A stretch of 64,000 nt of DNA from Cymbomonas tetramitiformis (GCA_001247695.2 LGRX02015756.1:10436-74435), one strand, 5' to 3'; shown: positions 43,252-55,440, counted from the first letter of the stretch. Numbers and translations: made by a program. Notes: a model not told the origin generated them from the sequence alone.

Positions 43252-46200
43252 CAGTCGGGTTGGTTGGTAATGGCCTGTATCATTGCTGAAGTGAACACGT
43301 TGTTGGCTTCACTCGGCCTCATGAACATGAACCCAGTGGATGCGCACATCTTTACGGGCATGTCCAGAGGATCTGCGCCACCCGGATCATACAGCTGCAC
43401 TCCACCTCCTCTTCCCCCGAACCCAGCGGCAAAGCTCTTGTCAGTACATACCTCTCTTTTGGTAAGTCTGCGTGCTTGGGCTCCAACAACCATAGAAGGT
43501 CAACCCACACTCACTTCACGTTGTAGGGACACGCAAATCAAATCTCAATCTCAGGTTTGACATTATCGTTGCTTTTTACAGGATCCTTGGAAATGTTAGG
43601 GGAAAAGAGTGCAGGCCAAGCCACATTCAGAAGGCCCAGTTCTGTACGATGCAGTATGTGCAGAAAGTGTGCTGTCTTACGGCATGAGGGTACAAGGCGG
43701 AAACCCTCATTCAACAGCGCATGACCTGCAGCAAGGCATCTATCGAGAAGGCTTCCCCAGCAGGTGCTTTCTTGTTGTGCTCTAAGCCCGAGACCCGCAT
43801 GCTGGGCGGCAGGCTTCACAGGCAGCAAGGCACAAGGGGCAAAGCTTGGGATGCGAGCAGAGTGCGCTGAGTCAACAGAGTGAACAACCATGGTTGGGTC
43901 AGCTGAAGGGTATTTAGATCAAAATTGCCTCGAAATGCGCAGTCCACCTGCTCTTGCACGGTCTGCTTACCGCAGATAACGGAGAGGCAACGGCCCGCGG
44001 CCATGAGGGTAACAAGGTAGTAGCAAGCAAGGGAGGCAAGACACACCGGGCAGGGTCGATTCCACTGAGTCCAGTTCCGGGTGAAGTCGGGATAATCGCT
44101 GAGCGCCTTCCAGAAGCACAGCCCCCAACGCTTGGTCTCACCCCATCTTCGCCTCTTCGCCTCAGAAACCTCTTCTTGTATTTCAGAGAAGTAAGGGGGG
44201 GAATCGCGCATAGCAGAAAACTTCGGTACCGAGGACAACGGATTTGGTGAGTGAGTAGAATCTCTCTTACCTTCTGTCTCTCCCCCTTGCGCACTTAGAC
44301 TGCCACTTAACATGCAGCAGGGAGGAGCAGGTGGGGGAAGTGGGATGTAACAAAGAGATGAGCGGAGGGCCACCTGAAGATCGTATGGAATAGATGTGGG
44401 GTTGCCCCACTCAAAAAAGGGGTCGTGAAGAGTTACAACGTCTGCATCAAGCGGGCAGCCCGCCCAAAACCCGTTTCTCGGACAAAGTCGTTCTTGCTAC
44501 CTCACATATCTCTCGTGGGAACTTGCGACGGGCATCCTGCTGTATTTCCTGGGACATAGCTGATAAGTTCCAAGGTTTTGCACGTCACCTTGATCAACCC
44601 TCAAGTTCCAGTGCTGGGAGGAAAGGTCGCATAAGGAGTTTCAAGCCGCCAACCACACTCCCCAAGGCAACATAGGTGGTATCACGCACCGGTGTCCATA
44701 TACAGGACGCTGTACTTCTTCATTGCCAATATGCGGTTCAAGAAGAACCACTTGATCACCCCTGCTCGCCCCAGTGGCGGAGTCTCATCCTGTCGGCACA
44801 CATCACACTTGATCACCCCTGCTCGCCCCAGTGGTGGAGTCTCATCCTGTCGGCACACATCACACTGTTTAGCACTGGGGAAGCACACGAGTTCTGCGGC
44901 AACGTGCCACAAGTCTGTAGTAAACTGCCTGCAATCGCCACCATGCTCAAGAAGCACGAAGAAACACAGCTACAGCTGCTACCAAGGCAGCGCCAACGAG
45001 AAGTGGGTTCGTCGCCTTCACGGGTCACATCAGCCAAACCCTGACGTAGGAATGAAATGCGCTTCCGATGAGAGAGGTCTGTGCCTCGTGAAGGCTCAAG
45101 AGGATGCGCGCGAGGTGAGGGGCGTAGGGGGGGTTGCTAACCAACATCCAGGAGCCGGTGAGCCCGTCCTCGAAGCACGGTATATACCTTTCGCGAAGCT
45201 CCGTGCAGGTTCTGTGTGTGCGCGTGTGCACTCGGAGAAAGCACGGTCAGCTTGAAGCATCTCGTTAGCATAAGCATAGATGTGGCAGCATCGAGAGTGA
45301 TAAATGGTATGCTGCAACCTCATGTTCTCCAAAGCGTACCTGTTATCAGCGCCGATCAGAAGAAGGTTCTGGACGCGCCCAACGTTCGATAAGTGGTACA
45401 TCATGTTCGAAGTTGACGCGTACGTGTACTCTTCGTGGGCCAGATCCTGAACGCAGACGCAGAGGGAAATAGTGAGTATCTTGAAAGACTTCGGAAGAGA
45501 GGTTGCGGCCAACGCCGAAGTCGGAATCGGCTTCTGGCATCAGGTGCATTTAGACACCCTCCTGGATTCGATTACGGCACCATGCTTACCATTGAACGAT
45601 CGTTATTGGCTGCAGGACATTAAAATATTGAGAAACTCGGGAAGTGTTGTTGCGAAGGGGACACCACGCCAGCCCCACAACGCGGCGTGCGCTTCCGTGC
45701 AGCGGACAAGAAAAAGGATATTGAGTGTGCGGGGAAAACATCCACTTGGAGACTTAAAGCAGGCCAAAAGCGTGCAGCAGGGACACCTGAGGCGCGCCGA
45801 CCGGGATTGCTTGGGGGAAATATCTCAAAACGAATCAAGTCAACACGACAATGGCGTTTTGCAGAAGGTTCGATTAAAATACTGCATGGTATTTGTTGAG
45901 GGAATAGGAGACAGTTTGGAGAATAAGCGCCGAGAGATCGGCAAGTCGTCGCGGAAGGTTTCGGTACACGTACCACGACCGTTAGGATCAGTTCTCCGTG
46001 CCCAACTGCCGCCCCTGGATCGCCCTGAGTCTCATAACGTCGGCACGCAGCTTCCAGCTGCGCAACTGTTTTAATCTCTTCACCCATAAAGATCGCGCCA
46101 CCCATGGTACCCGGTGCCTGAAGACGAGTACAATGCGCTTCGGTACAGTCACAAGCTCAACCAAATTCAAAAGTGTGGTGTATGGCATCGTATTGTGCTT

Positions 46201-46422
46201 TGTGCACACCTTTGCGTTTGGAGCAACGTTGCTACCGGGTGCTGCAACGGAGTTTCCATTAGAGGTAGTGTGGGATTCGGCATGTCTAGGCCGCGGCCTT
46301 CCCGCAGACACCAGTGGCATAAAGTGAGCTTGGCAGATCAGTAACGTGAGAAAACAGATTAGTACGTTGCACTTCACGTTCGTCAAGTTCAAAAGGGCGT
46401 ACGCAAAGCTACACCCTCTCAT
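43252..46422 (-). CDS. GT77-type nucleotide-diphospho-sugar glycosyltransferase (3' end unresolved)
   Basis: Exons on the minus strand: 46422-46210, 46117-45974, 45446-45340, 45211-45142, 44789-44690, 44441-44374, 43394-43252, joining with consistent phases to 281 codons. A tentative next exon is 43064-42993. The N-terminus (MRGCSF..., hydrophobic VLICFLTLLICQ) is a signal anchor, as in type II Golgi enzymes. The catalytic region reads VGRVQNLLLIGAD, WFFLNRILAMKKYSVLYMD, then DTDVVTLHDPFFEW (DxD, sugar-nucleotide/metal site), YDLQLYDPGG and MCASTGFMFMRPS, all typical of GT77 (Pfam nucleotide-diphospho-sugar transferase). Family members act on cell-wall or glycoprotein glycans; the acceptor here is unknown. 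The exon beginning at 44789 has a tandemly duplicated acceptor. Downstream exons should lie among the minisatellites at 39.7-42.9 kb. Confidence 0.82.
44751..44864. repeat. 57-bp tandem duplication spanning an intron/exon junction
   Basis: Two copies (44751-44807, 44808-44864) differ at one base. On the minus strand each holds a splice acceptor (GTGCCGACAG) and the first 13 codons of a GT77 exon. Using the distal acceptor adds 19 residues in frame. Confidence 0.93.
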
Positions 46423-49400
46423 TTTGACCGACTGATTCCTTCAGCACGCAAGTGGCGTGTGAGTCTTTGCACGTCGCCTAATGAGATGCGTCGTCGCTTG
46501 AAAATACTTTCACAACGGCACGCGGTCGTGTCCGTGGCTGCGAGAGTGAAAGGGATTTTTTGTACGATACTCTGCTCCCGCTCAGCTCCCGCCTCTCTCG
46601 TCTGCTTGCTACCTCAACTTCGAACTGGCAGTCCTCATCTCCTCAACAGGAACAGCCATACTGTGTCACTCGACTGTAGCGATAGCCACTCCCGCTCCCG
46701 CTCCCGTCATCCTGGATCCTCATCCTGGCATCCTCGCCCGTCCGACTCCACTCACTCACTCGACTGTTGCTCGATGAACGATGATGGGTGTAAAGGGGGG
46801 GTATGATGGGGGAGTACCCCCCGTAATTCTCGAAAGTTTCTTACTTAAATGGAGGGGGTCTACCCATTTCCGAACCCCCGACCCCCTCCCCGCCTGCCCA
46901 AACGTGCGTTTCTCTTAGTAAAATCACCCTCACCCCCTAGTTGCCAGTTGCCGGGTAAATGCCTTAGTAAAGCATCCCCCCCCACCCCCCCATTTCCGAG
47001 TCCCGAAGCCTCCATAACTTTGGAGTATCGGTAAGCGTGGGGAAATGATGTTTTTGGATTTTTTGGACGGCGACGAGTTGGCAGAATTCAATTTCGTCGC
47101 GTGCCTAAGCCACATTGATGGAAGACCTAATATGTATAAAATATATTAGTCAAGCCAAACAGCGGAAACAGTCAGACGCTGCAGAAACAAAAGCTAAGAT
47201 AGATAAAAAAACATATGACTGGGTTTTTAGCTATCGGTGACGGACTGCACTGCAGGTCACAGACAGTGACACATGCTGCACAACACTCTCCAAGGGGGGA
47301 CAACAGGAGACAGAGACCCCCACCTTATGGTGGGGAAAGTCTCATATCCCATGACACATACAGGGTATGCCATGCGGTCGGCATGGTAGATCCCGCGAAC
47401 AGTTTCTCAAGCGCCAACAAGAGCCAACAAGCTCAGGCGTCCACATAGTACAGGTATGTGCAAATACCACCTATTGTTTAGAGTGCATGAGCTTCGTTGT
47501 GTGTTTGTGGCGCGTATCCTTGGACTCTCTGAACTCCTTTGGCGTGTGTGCATAAATGCAACATATCTAGTAGCATGCGGGTTTCATTATGCCTTCAAAA
47601 CACGGGTGGGAATCGATTAGTCGAGGAATTGTGACTCCGCGGGTAATCGATTTAATAGTGTACACACCTATCGAATCGATGTGCCTGATCGAGGAATTAC
47701 GAATCGAATATAATAGGTTTGCGATTCGTGACAAATTATAATCAAATAATAGGTTTCGGCTCAGGACTAATTACGAACCGCCACACAGGTTTGGCGTTAT
47801 GACTCAATTACAATTGAATGGATTTCCCCACCCTGGACTAATTACCTATCACATAGGTTGTGTGAAATTCGTGCCGTACAACAATCAAACCAAATCGGTT
47901 ATCGTGGACAATATACACCAATAGAAACGGTTTTCAAGATTTCACATTAGAATCACATATGCACGATTAATCGGTCAGGCCGTCACGAGCGGCACAGAAA
48001 ATTGGGTTGGTCATCACGTTTGATCACCCGATCGGTGGCATGGTCTGAAATTGCGATGTCATAGTTTGGCCGAATTGCGACGTCGTCTATCGCCAACCTA
48101 TCACCTACCCTGTTGCTGTTGTAGCGCTTGCTGAATCATCCTGGTAATTAGTGAAAACCCCCTGTTATCAATTAGTTGTGGTTTTGGATTTTTGCCAACA
48201 TAATCGATTTTGCTTTGTTGAAAAATCAAATAGGTTTCAGTCAACTGAAATAGGGTAACCAAATAGGTTACAAATATCGATACAATAAATACTCGCTATT
48301 AAGAAAACCGCAGATTTGGGGCCAGCTAGAAATATTCACCAACTTGGGTTCACCCCCCCCCGCCACCGCCTGCCCTATGCGCTAAGAATAGTGGGTTGTT
48401 TTTTCAATCGGCCATCTATTTTCATAATTATTCATAGATGAACCCTTAAAAAGGCGATATTTTCAAAAATCTCGCCTGCGGCGACCGCCCCATATTCCTT
48501 AGTATGAGCGTGCCTGGTACAAATTGGTTATCAGTTGATGAGGATGTTCTATGGACCTGCTTGGGTGCGAGGTGGTCAGGCTTTCCGAGGATGGTGACTT
48601 TTAGTTGATCGGTTTAAGCTATCTCATCTTGCGTTAGAGAACATGTCCAAGAGCTGACTTGTGACTGTCAGTCCTGGATATGTGAATTTGAGAGGGGTAC
48701 TGCTGCGCGCGCGCTCTTCTTGTGCACTAATGAACTCAGCCCACCTGCGAATGAATGCTGGGTTGTGCACATCATATTGGACTTAATAATGATATAATGC
48801 AAGCCACACAATGTGCCCTGTTCACCGAAACAACCTTAAAAAAGGCGGCGCATGTTTTTTCATCCCCCCTTGTTTACAAACATGCTATCATGCACAAGGT
48901 ATCAACTACTTATCATGCATTTCACGTGTATTGCTGAGATTGTGTCATTAGTCGATATCAAACTCGACTGCTCGCCGACTCAATGCTCCGTGGTCGCCTC
49001 GATGACACAATTACACGGTGACTCGCCGAGTCTGTAATGCATCGTCTTTGATGGTTTGCGCCTTTTGATGTAGGGCGTGTTCTCCTCTCCCCGTGTAATG
49101 GTCTCCTAGGGCTTGTAAGCATCTGGTATCCCGTGCTCCATATCCATTTCCCGATTCCCGTGCTCACATTTTCCTTTCTCTGCATGTGTCGTACTTCACA
49201 AAATTTGTACTTGAAAGCTATGCTGCGTTGCTTGTAGTATTTGGTCATTGCGACCATAATTGCAGGCGTGAGCTGCGATCATAACACCTAGGTCAGATTA
49301 TAGTATCGCCACCGCGCTAGTAGGCATGTTTACCGCTTGCTGACGGTTAGTAGCAATGTGCCTTAAAATCCCCATAAACCATAAATATGTATATCCCAGT

Positions 49401-49655
49401 ATGATATTCACAATCATCGCTGCTATCTTATTATTCATTTTTCACCGGCTGTCAACTTATCCCCACGCCTGCCTCAATGCCCAATCATCATTATCTATCA
49501 AGGTACTATTAATCGGTTGTTAATTCATTCCTGCGCCTGCCCCAATTAAGAGCATCGGTATGCAACATTGCCTGGCTATTTACTGCTATCTCTTAGTTGT
49601 CGAGTGTCACGGTGATTGTTTTGCAACCTCATAACTCCCGGTGAGTGTCCCTCAA
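46423..49655. other. Gene-poor stretch
   Basis: Upstream side of the GT77 gene. CTCCCG-type repeats near 46685-46705 and C-rich blocks at 46850-46995; AT-rich sequence at 47.6-48.4 kb with diverged ATCGATTAGTCGAGGAATT-like pieces. No exon chain, RNA gene or family motif was recognised. Confidence 0.5.
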
Positions 49656-49687
49656 CCTCATTGCTTCACCCAGTCGAAGCAATGAGG
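49656..49687. repeat. Perfect 12-bp hairpin
   Basis: CCTCATTGCTTC, 8-base loop, exact reverse complement. No T run follows on either strand, so no function is assigned. Confidence 0.8.
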
Positions 49688-49699
49688 AGATCCTTTGTC

Positions 49700-51180
49700 A
49701 CAAATAAAGAGGCCTTCTGTGAGTGTGTCGTCTCGTTATAATCGTGCACAATTGTGCACCTCCCTTGAGAGTTTGTCTGTTAATTAATTTATTCTTTGAT
49801 CTTCTCGCACAGTTTGTCCTTGGTTTTTGTAACCCATTAGTCCTTGGTAGGCTAGCATGAGAAGAAGCATGCATTTCTGATGGAAACCAAGAACTTTGAC
49901 GAAGAGGAGCGTTATTTGTTCTTGGATATGTCATGCGTGCCATGCCCAAGATGACAATGAGACAAGTGCCATGACATGCCATGATTACTGTTCTGAGATT
50001 CTCTAACATCTGCTCCAGCAGACTAAGTAGTACATTTCTGAAGCTCGATTCAATTTTTATCAAGTTCAAATTGACCACCAGCAAATTAGCCACCGGATTC
50101 TCAATTGTAAATAATGCAATTGAAATTTTGAAATGGAAGATCACAAACTTGGGTGGAGCACATGCATCTTCAGGAGGGACGCAATAAAGGGCAGTATGAG
50201 CCGCGACGACCAGTGGTGATCACGGTTCACTCCTTCGGTGTCATCTTAAGTCTGGGTCAAATTCCTGAAGAGTACATGCAACTCCCTCTCAACTTCATAA
50301 GCACCACTCAAGTGTATATCAAGACATGCACGGTGTGCCTCCAAAGTCCCTGCGCGCGTGCTGGATATAACATGTGTGTTGGCAATTTGACCCGTCCCAA
50401 ATGTGTTGCACGCTCCGGGTGCAAAACTCACGTCGTGACTGCTTCCAAAGAGAATACATGGTGTATTCGATACAGAAGTGGAGGCGTGCCTGGTCCCGAA
50501 GTCACTGCACGAGACAGACGGAAAAAGCTAATGGCAGCGTGCCCCATTCCAGAGTCAATGCACGCTATTCTGGATGTAGCGTGAGCAGTGATTCGTTCGA
50601 AAGTCACTGCATATGCGAGATTTGAAAAGAATCTCATTTTACGAAGTCATTGCAAATATCCAATACCCCTCTTTCAATGCCACAGGACATACCGGATTGT
50701 AATTAACGTCATTTCTCCTCTCCGTCTCTTTGGCAGTGATCAACTGCAACCACTTATTCATGCAGCTGGAAAGAGTACACGGTTGCTCCGCGGATGAGAA
50801 CATCCTACGATTTGGGCACCCCATGCACACTTATTCACTTAACATTATGACATGAGATATCAAACAGCGCCACTGTCATCGTGTCATGAAACAGCCAATC
50901 ACACAGATGCGGTTTCTATTCACTACCGCCACATGGTATGGAGCATTAAACCAGCTCCCACTTTGCCATGACACGGAGTGCACAAGCGATGCCGTGCTCA
51001 CAATAGCATGACCTACGATACTATACGATGGTACAACGTTACTCACTGATTTGCAATTAAGGCATTGGCATAGAAGAAATCTGCCGAACCAAGTTCCCAC
51101 ACAACGGGATTCTCTGTGTGAGTGCTGCGTTCTTCCTGAGAGTACATGCAACCTGCCAGTCTCATCACTCCCCCCCTCCC
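49700..51180 (-). other. Possible minus-strand exons, unresolved
   Basis: Open minus-strand frames of 60-148 codons with non-repetitive composition occur at 49698-50144, 50428-50637 and 50876-51151 (for example VGTWFGRFLLCQCLNC). No family motif and no consistent splice chain could be assigned, so no CDS is called. Confidence 0.25.
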
Positions 51181-51282
51181 CCCCCTATCTCAGCTAAACA
51201 ACCAGATGAAGTTCAACTGCTGAGGCAAAAACATTCGTCATCGAAGGGAACAACCCGTCGGATTGAGCCTTCTCATACACAA

Positions 51283-51405
51283 TAGATGCGGGGATACACA
51301 ACAGATGCGGGGATACACAACAGATGCGGGGATACACAACAGATGCGCGGATACACAACAGATGCGGGGATACACAACAGATGCAGGGATACATAACAGA
51401 TGTGC
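51283..51405 (+). repeat. 19-bp tandem repeat (GATGCGGGGATACACAACA), about 7 copies
   Basis: Near-perfect head-to-tail units. Because 19 is not a multiple of 3 the same array is read in all frames on both strands. Confidence 0.95.
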
Positions 51406-51960
51406 TCTCGTTTCTCGAAAAGATGGCTCCTGGGCTGGTGCGCACACAAGGCACTTGATCTGCACATTGTGTAAATAATTGAGAAAATTTATTTTCTAAA
51501 TTATTTTGGAAGTACGGGGGAGAAAATTTCTGCTTGCAAAAAATGAGCCCGAGGCTCGACGAGGACTTGTGAATTTTTTGCGGATTTTCTCCCGAGGATT
51601 TCTCAAGGCAGAGCCGAGCAATCCGCGGGGTCGACTTCTCTGTGTTCTGATTGGTTACGGAGTCACGGGGGAACCGTGACAGTCGAGTCAGATCTGTGTT
51701 CAGGCAGAGCCGGAACACAGAGGTGCTTTCTGATTGGTTGAGCTTCATCGGTGTCCATGCGGAGCATGCGACACAGATGACCACTTAGCAACACTTGGGC
51801 GGAGCCCGGGAAGATGAAGAGACTTTCGGAGCTTTTGAAATAAGCTGCGACAGTTCACTTCACTTCATTCTGCGAGAACTTCGGGCTCCGAGTCTACCAA
51901 TTCAAAAAGTTTTGAAAATTTTAAACAAGTTCTCGTAGAATTTTAGTAAGTAACGCAGCA

Positions 51961-53171
51961 ATGGCAGCAGTAAGCGAAACAACGAACGGAGGATCGGAGC
52001 AGTGCGACACCGTTTACACGGACCTGCGCGCAGTGACGCGGATGCTGGTAATGGCGAATAATGCGGAGAAGAAGTGTGACGCCGTCGCACCAGCTTTAGA
52101 TCGGTGCATATGTTTCTTTGAGGAGGCGGAGCTGGAGAGCGCAGTGGAGACTCTGAACTTCGGGCTGGCGTCCGGCGTTTTTACACCCGCGGTGCGAAAC
52201 GGGCAAGGTAAGGTGACAGAGAAGGCGACATTGAAGCCTCCGGCGAGGGACAGACCGGCTTTCATAGCAGCGCTGGGGGAGGCAGCAGAGCAGTGCGTGG
52301 AGGTGTTGGTGACGCGATTGAAGTTCAAACTCCCGGAGGTACCACAGCAGTCGGCGTCGGGGCTCCGTTCCGGCGACAAGCGGACGCGGGAGGACGAAAG
52401 CGAGAATGAGGAGGAAGAGGAAGCGGATGCTACTGTGTTTGAGGAAGGAGAAGAGGTTGCGACGGAGGAACGGACCAAGCGAGGTAAGAAAGGTGCAGGT
52501 ATCTCGCCGGATGACCTGGCGCGGGACGAGGACTTGAAGCGCCGGATGGACGCGTACCTGATGCAGAAGGTGGCGGGCTACGCGCCCGCAACCGGGAAAG
52601 GTGACAGTTCTTTCCTCGCTCTGAGGGAGGCGCCTTGCGCGAAGTTGAGGAAACAGATTGTTGCGGACCCAGTTTCGGGGAGATGAGATCGGTGTCGGTT
52701 CCGCGCCTGACCAAAGCGCAGTTCCTTGCGCAAAATATGAAGATGGTTGAAAAGATTGAGCCGGAGTCGGAGCGGGAACATTTTTTGAACTATGTCTCTT
52801 GGATTGTAAGTTTGGACAACAGGTATGCGTGGTCGGACCTGTATGATTTTGACACACAGGTGCGGGCTGACATGATTGAAGGAAGGATTGCGTCGTGGGA
52901 CCCAATACAGTTGGGATTCCGCTTCCAGTACCAGTTTCTGGAGACTCTGGGAGAGGCGGGCAAGCGTCTTCTCGATGACAAGAGCAGCCGAGGGAAGGGT
53001 GTTCGTGACACCCGAGACAAAGGTGGAAAAGGTAAAGCTGACCGGAAGGACGCGGTGTGTGACTTCTTTCAACTCGCGCGCGGGTGTAAGAAGGGAAAGG
53101 ACTGTGGATTTATCCACGCGTGCCGCAAGTGTAAGTCGGCAGCGCACGGAGCGTCGGAATGCGAAAAGTGA
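51961..53171 (+). CDS. Gag-like protein with CCCH and CCHC zinc fingers (one internal frameshift)
   Basis: ATG 51961 opens 241 codons to 52686; the same protein continues in the -1 frame (open from 52635) to TGA 53169-53171. The switch is near 52670-52685 (GTTTCGGGG). It could be a programmed shift, a one-base mutation or a sequencing error. N-terminal half: helical, with an acidic run (ENEEEEEADA). C-terminus: CDFFQLARGCKKGKDCGFIH is a C-x8-C-x5-C-x3-H finger. It is directly followed by CRKCKSAAHGASEC, a canonical C-x2-C-x4-H-x4-C knuckle. Both bind single-stranded nucleic acid in known families, fitting RNA packaging. The RT frame follows in phase after the TGA. Confidence 0.8.
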
Positions 53172-54038
53172 CTAGCAGTGGATGAGGAGGAACGGGAGGA
53201 GGTACGGGAGCCGGTTTCGCCCGTACCAATGGAACCGGCAGATGGACAGGAGGAGGCAGCGCGGAAGAAGGCGCGCAAGCCGGAGAGGACCTGGACAGCG
53301 AAGTTTTTGGCGTTGTTCACCGCAGTGGGGGTATCGCTGGCGTCATACGGCGTGCCGGAGGCAGACCACCGCCAGTATCTGCGGGATGTGGAGGCGGTGG
53401 GCGCGGTGGTGTCACCACTGACGCTGCGGGCAGACAGATGGGCGCAGGCAGCCTGGGAGTTGCCGGGCGCGGAAGCCGTGGTTCGGGGGATTGCTACGGG
53501 TTTCTCGTGGCAGCAGGCTGAGCCAGAGGAGTTCTTCCGAGTGGAGAACTATGTGCCACCGGAGCACGAGGAGAAAGTCGAGATGAAGCTGCAAGAGGAA
53601 GAGGCAGCGGGAAGGATGGTGCGCACAGATGTTGAAAGTGTGCCCGGTGTATCTGCTCTTGGAATTGTGCTGAGAGTTGTGGACGGAAAGGTGAAAGAGA
53701 GGATTGTTCACGACCTGTCTAGACCTGTGGGACTGTCAGTGAATGACAATTGTGAGATTGACAAGAGGAGGTTTCAGTCTGTGGAGGAGGCTTTTGGATT
53801 GTTGCAGCCATACAGTTTTATGGCTAAGATTGACTTGAAAAGTGCGTACAGATTTGTGGGGATTGCTGCGCCACTGTGGAAGTTCTTGGCGAGTGAGTTC
53901 GGAGGAGTGCTGAGGATTGACACGAGGTTTCCGTTTGGGGTAAAAGCTGCCCCGGGGCTCTTCCACGACATAACTCAACTGGTGAAGTTGATGATGCAGA
54001 AGAGAGGCACATTGCCCTTGAAGCTGAAACTTCTGTGA
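53172..54038 (+). CDS. Partial reverse transcriptase in frame with Gag after UGA-CUAG
   Basis: The frame starts right after the Gag stop (TGA CTA GCA GTG), in the same phase and without its own ATG, and runs to 54038. RT landmarks: ERIVHDLSRPVG, MAKIDLKSAYRFVGI (motif A Asp), RFPFGVKAAPGLFHD (motif B). It stops before the xxDD motif, so it lacks an essential catalytic pair and cannot work as it stands. Expression by stop-codon readthrough from Gag is suggested by the CUAG context. The residues up to about 110 (acidic, then TWTAKFLALFTAVGVSLASYG) are not recognised; no protease motif is evident. Confidence 0.8.
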   Translation, partial: LAVDEEEREEVREPVSPVPMEPADGQEEAARKKARKPERTWTAKFLALFTAVGVSLASYGVPEADHRQYLRDVEAVGAVVSPLTLRADRWAQAAWELPGAEAVVRGIATGFSWQQAEPEEFFRVENYVPPEHEEKVEMKLQEEEAAGRMVRTDVESVPGVSALGIVLRVVDGKVKERIVHDLSRPVGLSVNDNCEIDKRRFQSVEEAFGLLQPYSFMAKIDLKSAYRFVGIAAPLWKFLASEFGGVLRIDTRFPFGVKAAPGLFHDITQLVKLMMQKRGTLPLKLKLL

Positions 54039-54218
54039 CGCCTGGCAGTGTATTCAGCTACACCAAAGTTCGGCACAGGAGTCGCAGTCGCGGCAGACCT
54101 GTCTCTACGTGGCGTTTACTTTTGTGACGTTTGGTCATGCAGACACGGGCACAGCCATGCCATGAGTTCATCCATGAGTTCATCCCGGGGGCTCTATGCT
54201 GGCAATGGCGTGCAAAAA

Positions 54219-54683
54219 AGCTGTGATCAATAATGCAATTAAAGGAGGCCCGTTCTCACGGGAAGAGCTCAACTCTTCTAAAAGGCTGTGATCAATAATG
54301 CAATTAAAGGAGGCCCGTTCTCACGGGAAGAGCTCAACTCTTCTAAAAGGCTGTGATCAATAATGCAATTAAAGGAGGCCCGTTCTCACGGGAAGAGCTC
54401 AACTCTTCTAAAGCGGCTGTGATCAGCGCAATTAAAAGGAGGCCCATTCTCACGGGAAGAGCTCAACTCTTCTAAAGGCTGTGATCAAAAGCGCATAGCA
54501 ATTAAAAGGAGGCCCGTTCTCACGGGAAGAGCTCAACTCATCTAAAGGCTGTGATCAATAATGCGATTAGGGAACGTTCTCACGGGAAGAGCTCAACTCT
54601 TCTAAAGAGCTGTGATCAATAATGTTACAGCAGTTAAAGGAGGCCCGTTCTCACAGAAGAGCTCAACTCTTCTAAAAGGCTGC
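54219..54683 (+). repeat. 65-bp tandem repeat, 7 copies, two hairpins per unit
   Basis: Units start CTGTGATCAATAATGCAATT and include CCCGTTCTCACGGG (5-bp stem, 4-base loop) and GAAGAGCTCAACTCTTC (6-bp stem, 5-base loop). Copies 1-3 are almost identical; later copies carry deletions, and copies 6-7 damage the first hairpin. Confidence 0.95.
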
Positions 54684-54999
54684 TGAGCAAAGCAGTAGAA
54701 TTCTCCCACTCCGGCATCGCGCAGCTCACGAGAATGAAGAAGATATTTCTGACGTCTTCCCGGCTGCCCACTGCACATATCTAACTACATCAAATTGAAT
54801 CAACGGTGGTGGTACATTTGGGCATGAATGTCGTTGGTGGTCACGGCTCGTCACCTGGAGGTGCTAGTGGTAGTGGGCATGAGTGTCATGGATAATGATG
54901 CTCGGCAAGAACTGGAGTGCTGATTGCGGGCATAAATATCCTGGGTGACTATGCTTGCTATTTGAAGGGTGGTAGTGGTGAGTGGCGGCAGCAGTGGGC

Positions 55000-55440
55000 G
55001 GTGGTGAGCATGAGTGCCATGGGGGCTTGTTCTCATCACTTGTAAGTGCTCTTGTTGGTGAAAACAGCAGCGTGAAAATTACCATGGGGGAAACGCTGAT
55101 CTCATCACTTGGAGAATTGTTGCTGGTGGTGAGCATAGTGCCATGGGAGGCTTGTTCTCATCGCTTGGAAGTGTTGCTGGTGGTGGGCATGAGTGCCATG
55201 GGGGCTTGTTCTCATCACTTGTAGGGTGCTGCTGGTGGTGGGCATGAGTGCCATGGGGGCTTGTTCTCATCACTTGGAGGGTGCTGGTGGTGGTGAGCAT
55301 GAGTGCCATGGGGAGAAGCTGTTCTCATCACCTGGAGGGTGGTGGTGGTGGTGAGCATGAGTGCCATGGGGGTTTGTTCTCATCACTTGGAGGGTGCTGG
55401 TGGTGGTGGGCATGAGCCATGGAGACGCGTTTTTCTCACC
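55000..55440. repeat. About 57-bp tandem repeat, about 7-8 copies
   Basis: Units contain GGGCATGAGTGCCATGGGGG and CTTGTTCTCATCACTTG with GGTGGTG spacers. More diverged traces extend left to about 54800. Confidence 0.93.

Larger units (their letters stand above)
51480..54038 (+). mobile_element. Truncated DIRS-like retroelement (leader, Gag, partial RT)
   Basis: A GC-richer block whose 480-bp leader contains repeated CTGATTGGTT and GGCAGAGCCG motifs, followed by Gag and an RT that breaks off after motif B. No matching right-hand terminal repeat was found; downstream sequence is a tandem array. The RT style (SRPVGLSVND, FPFGVKAAPGLFHDI) is closest to DIRS/PAT-type elements but assignment from a fragment is uncertain. 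Confidence 0.75.

Noticed and set aside
51283..51405. Short-repeat array resembling CRISPR or iterons
   Set aside because: 19-bp units are directly contiguous and no replication or Cas genes are nearby.
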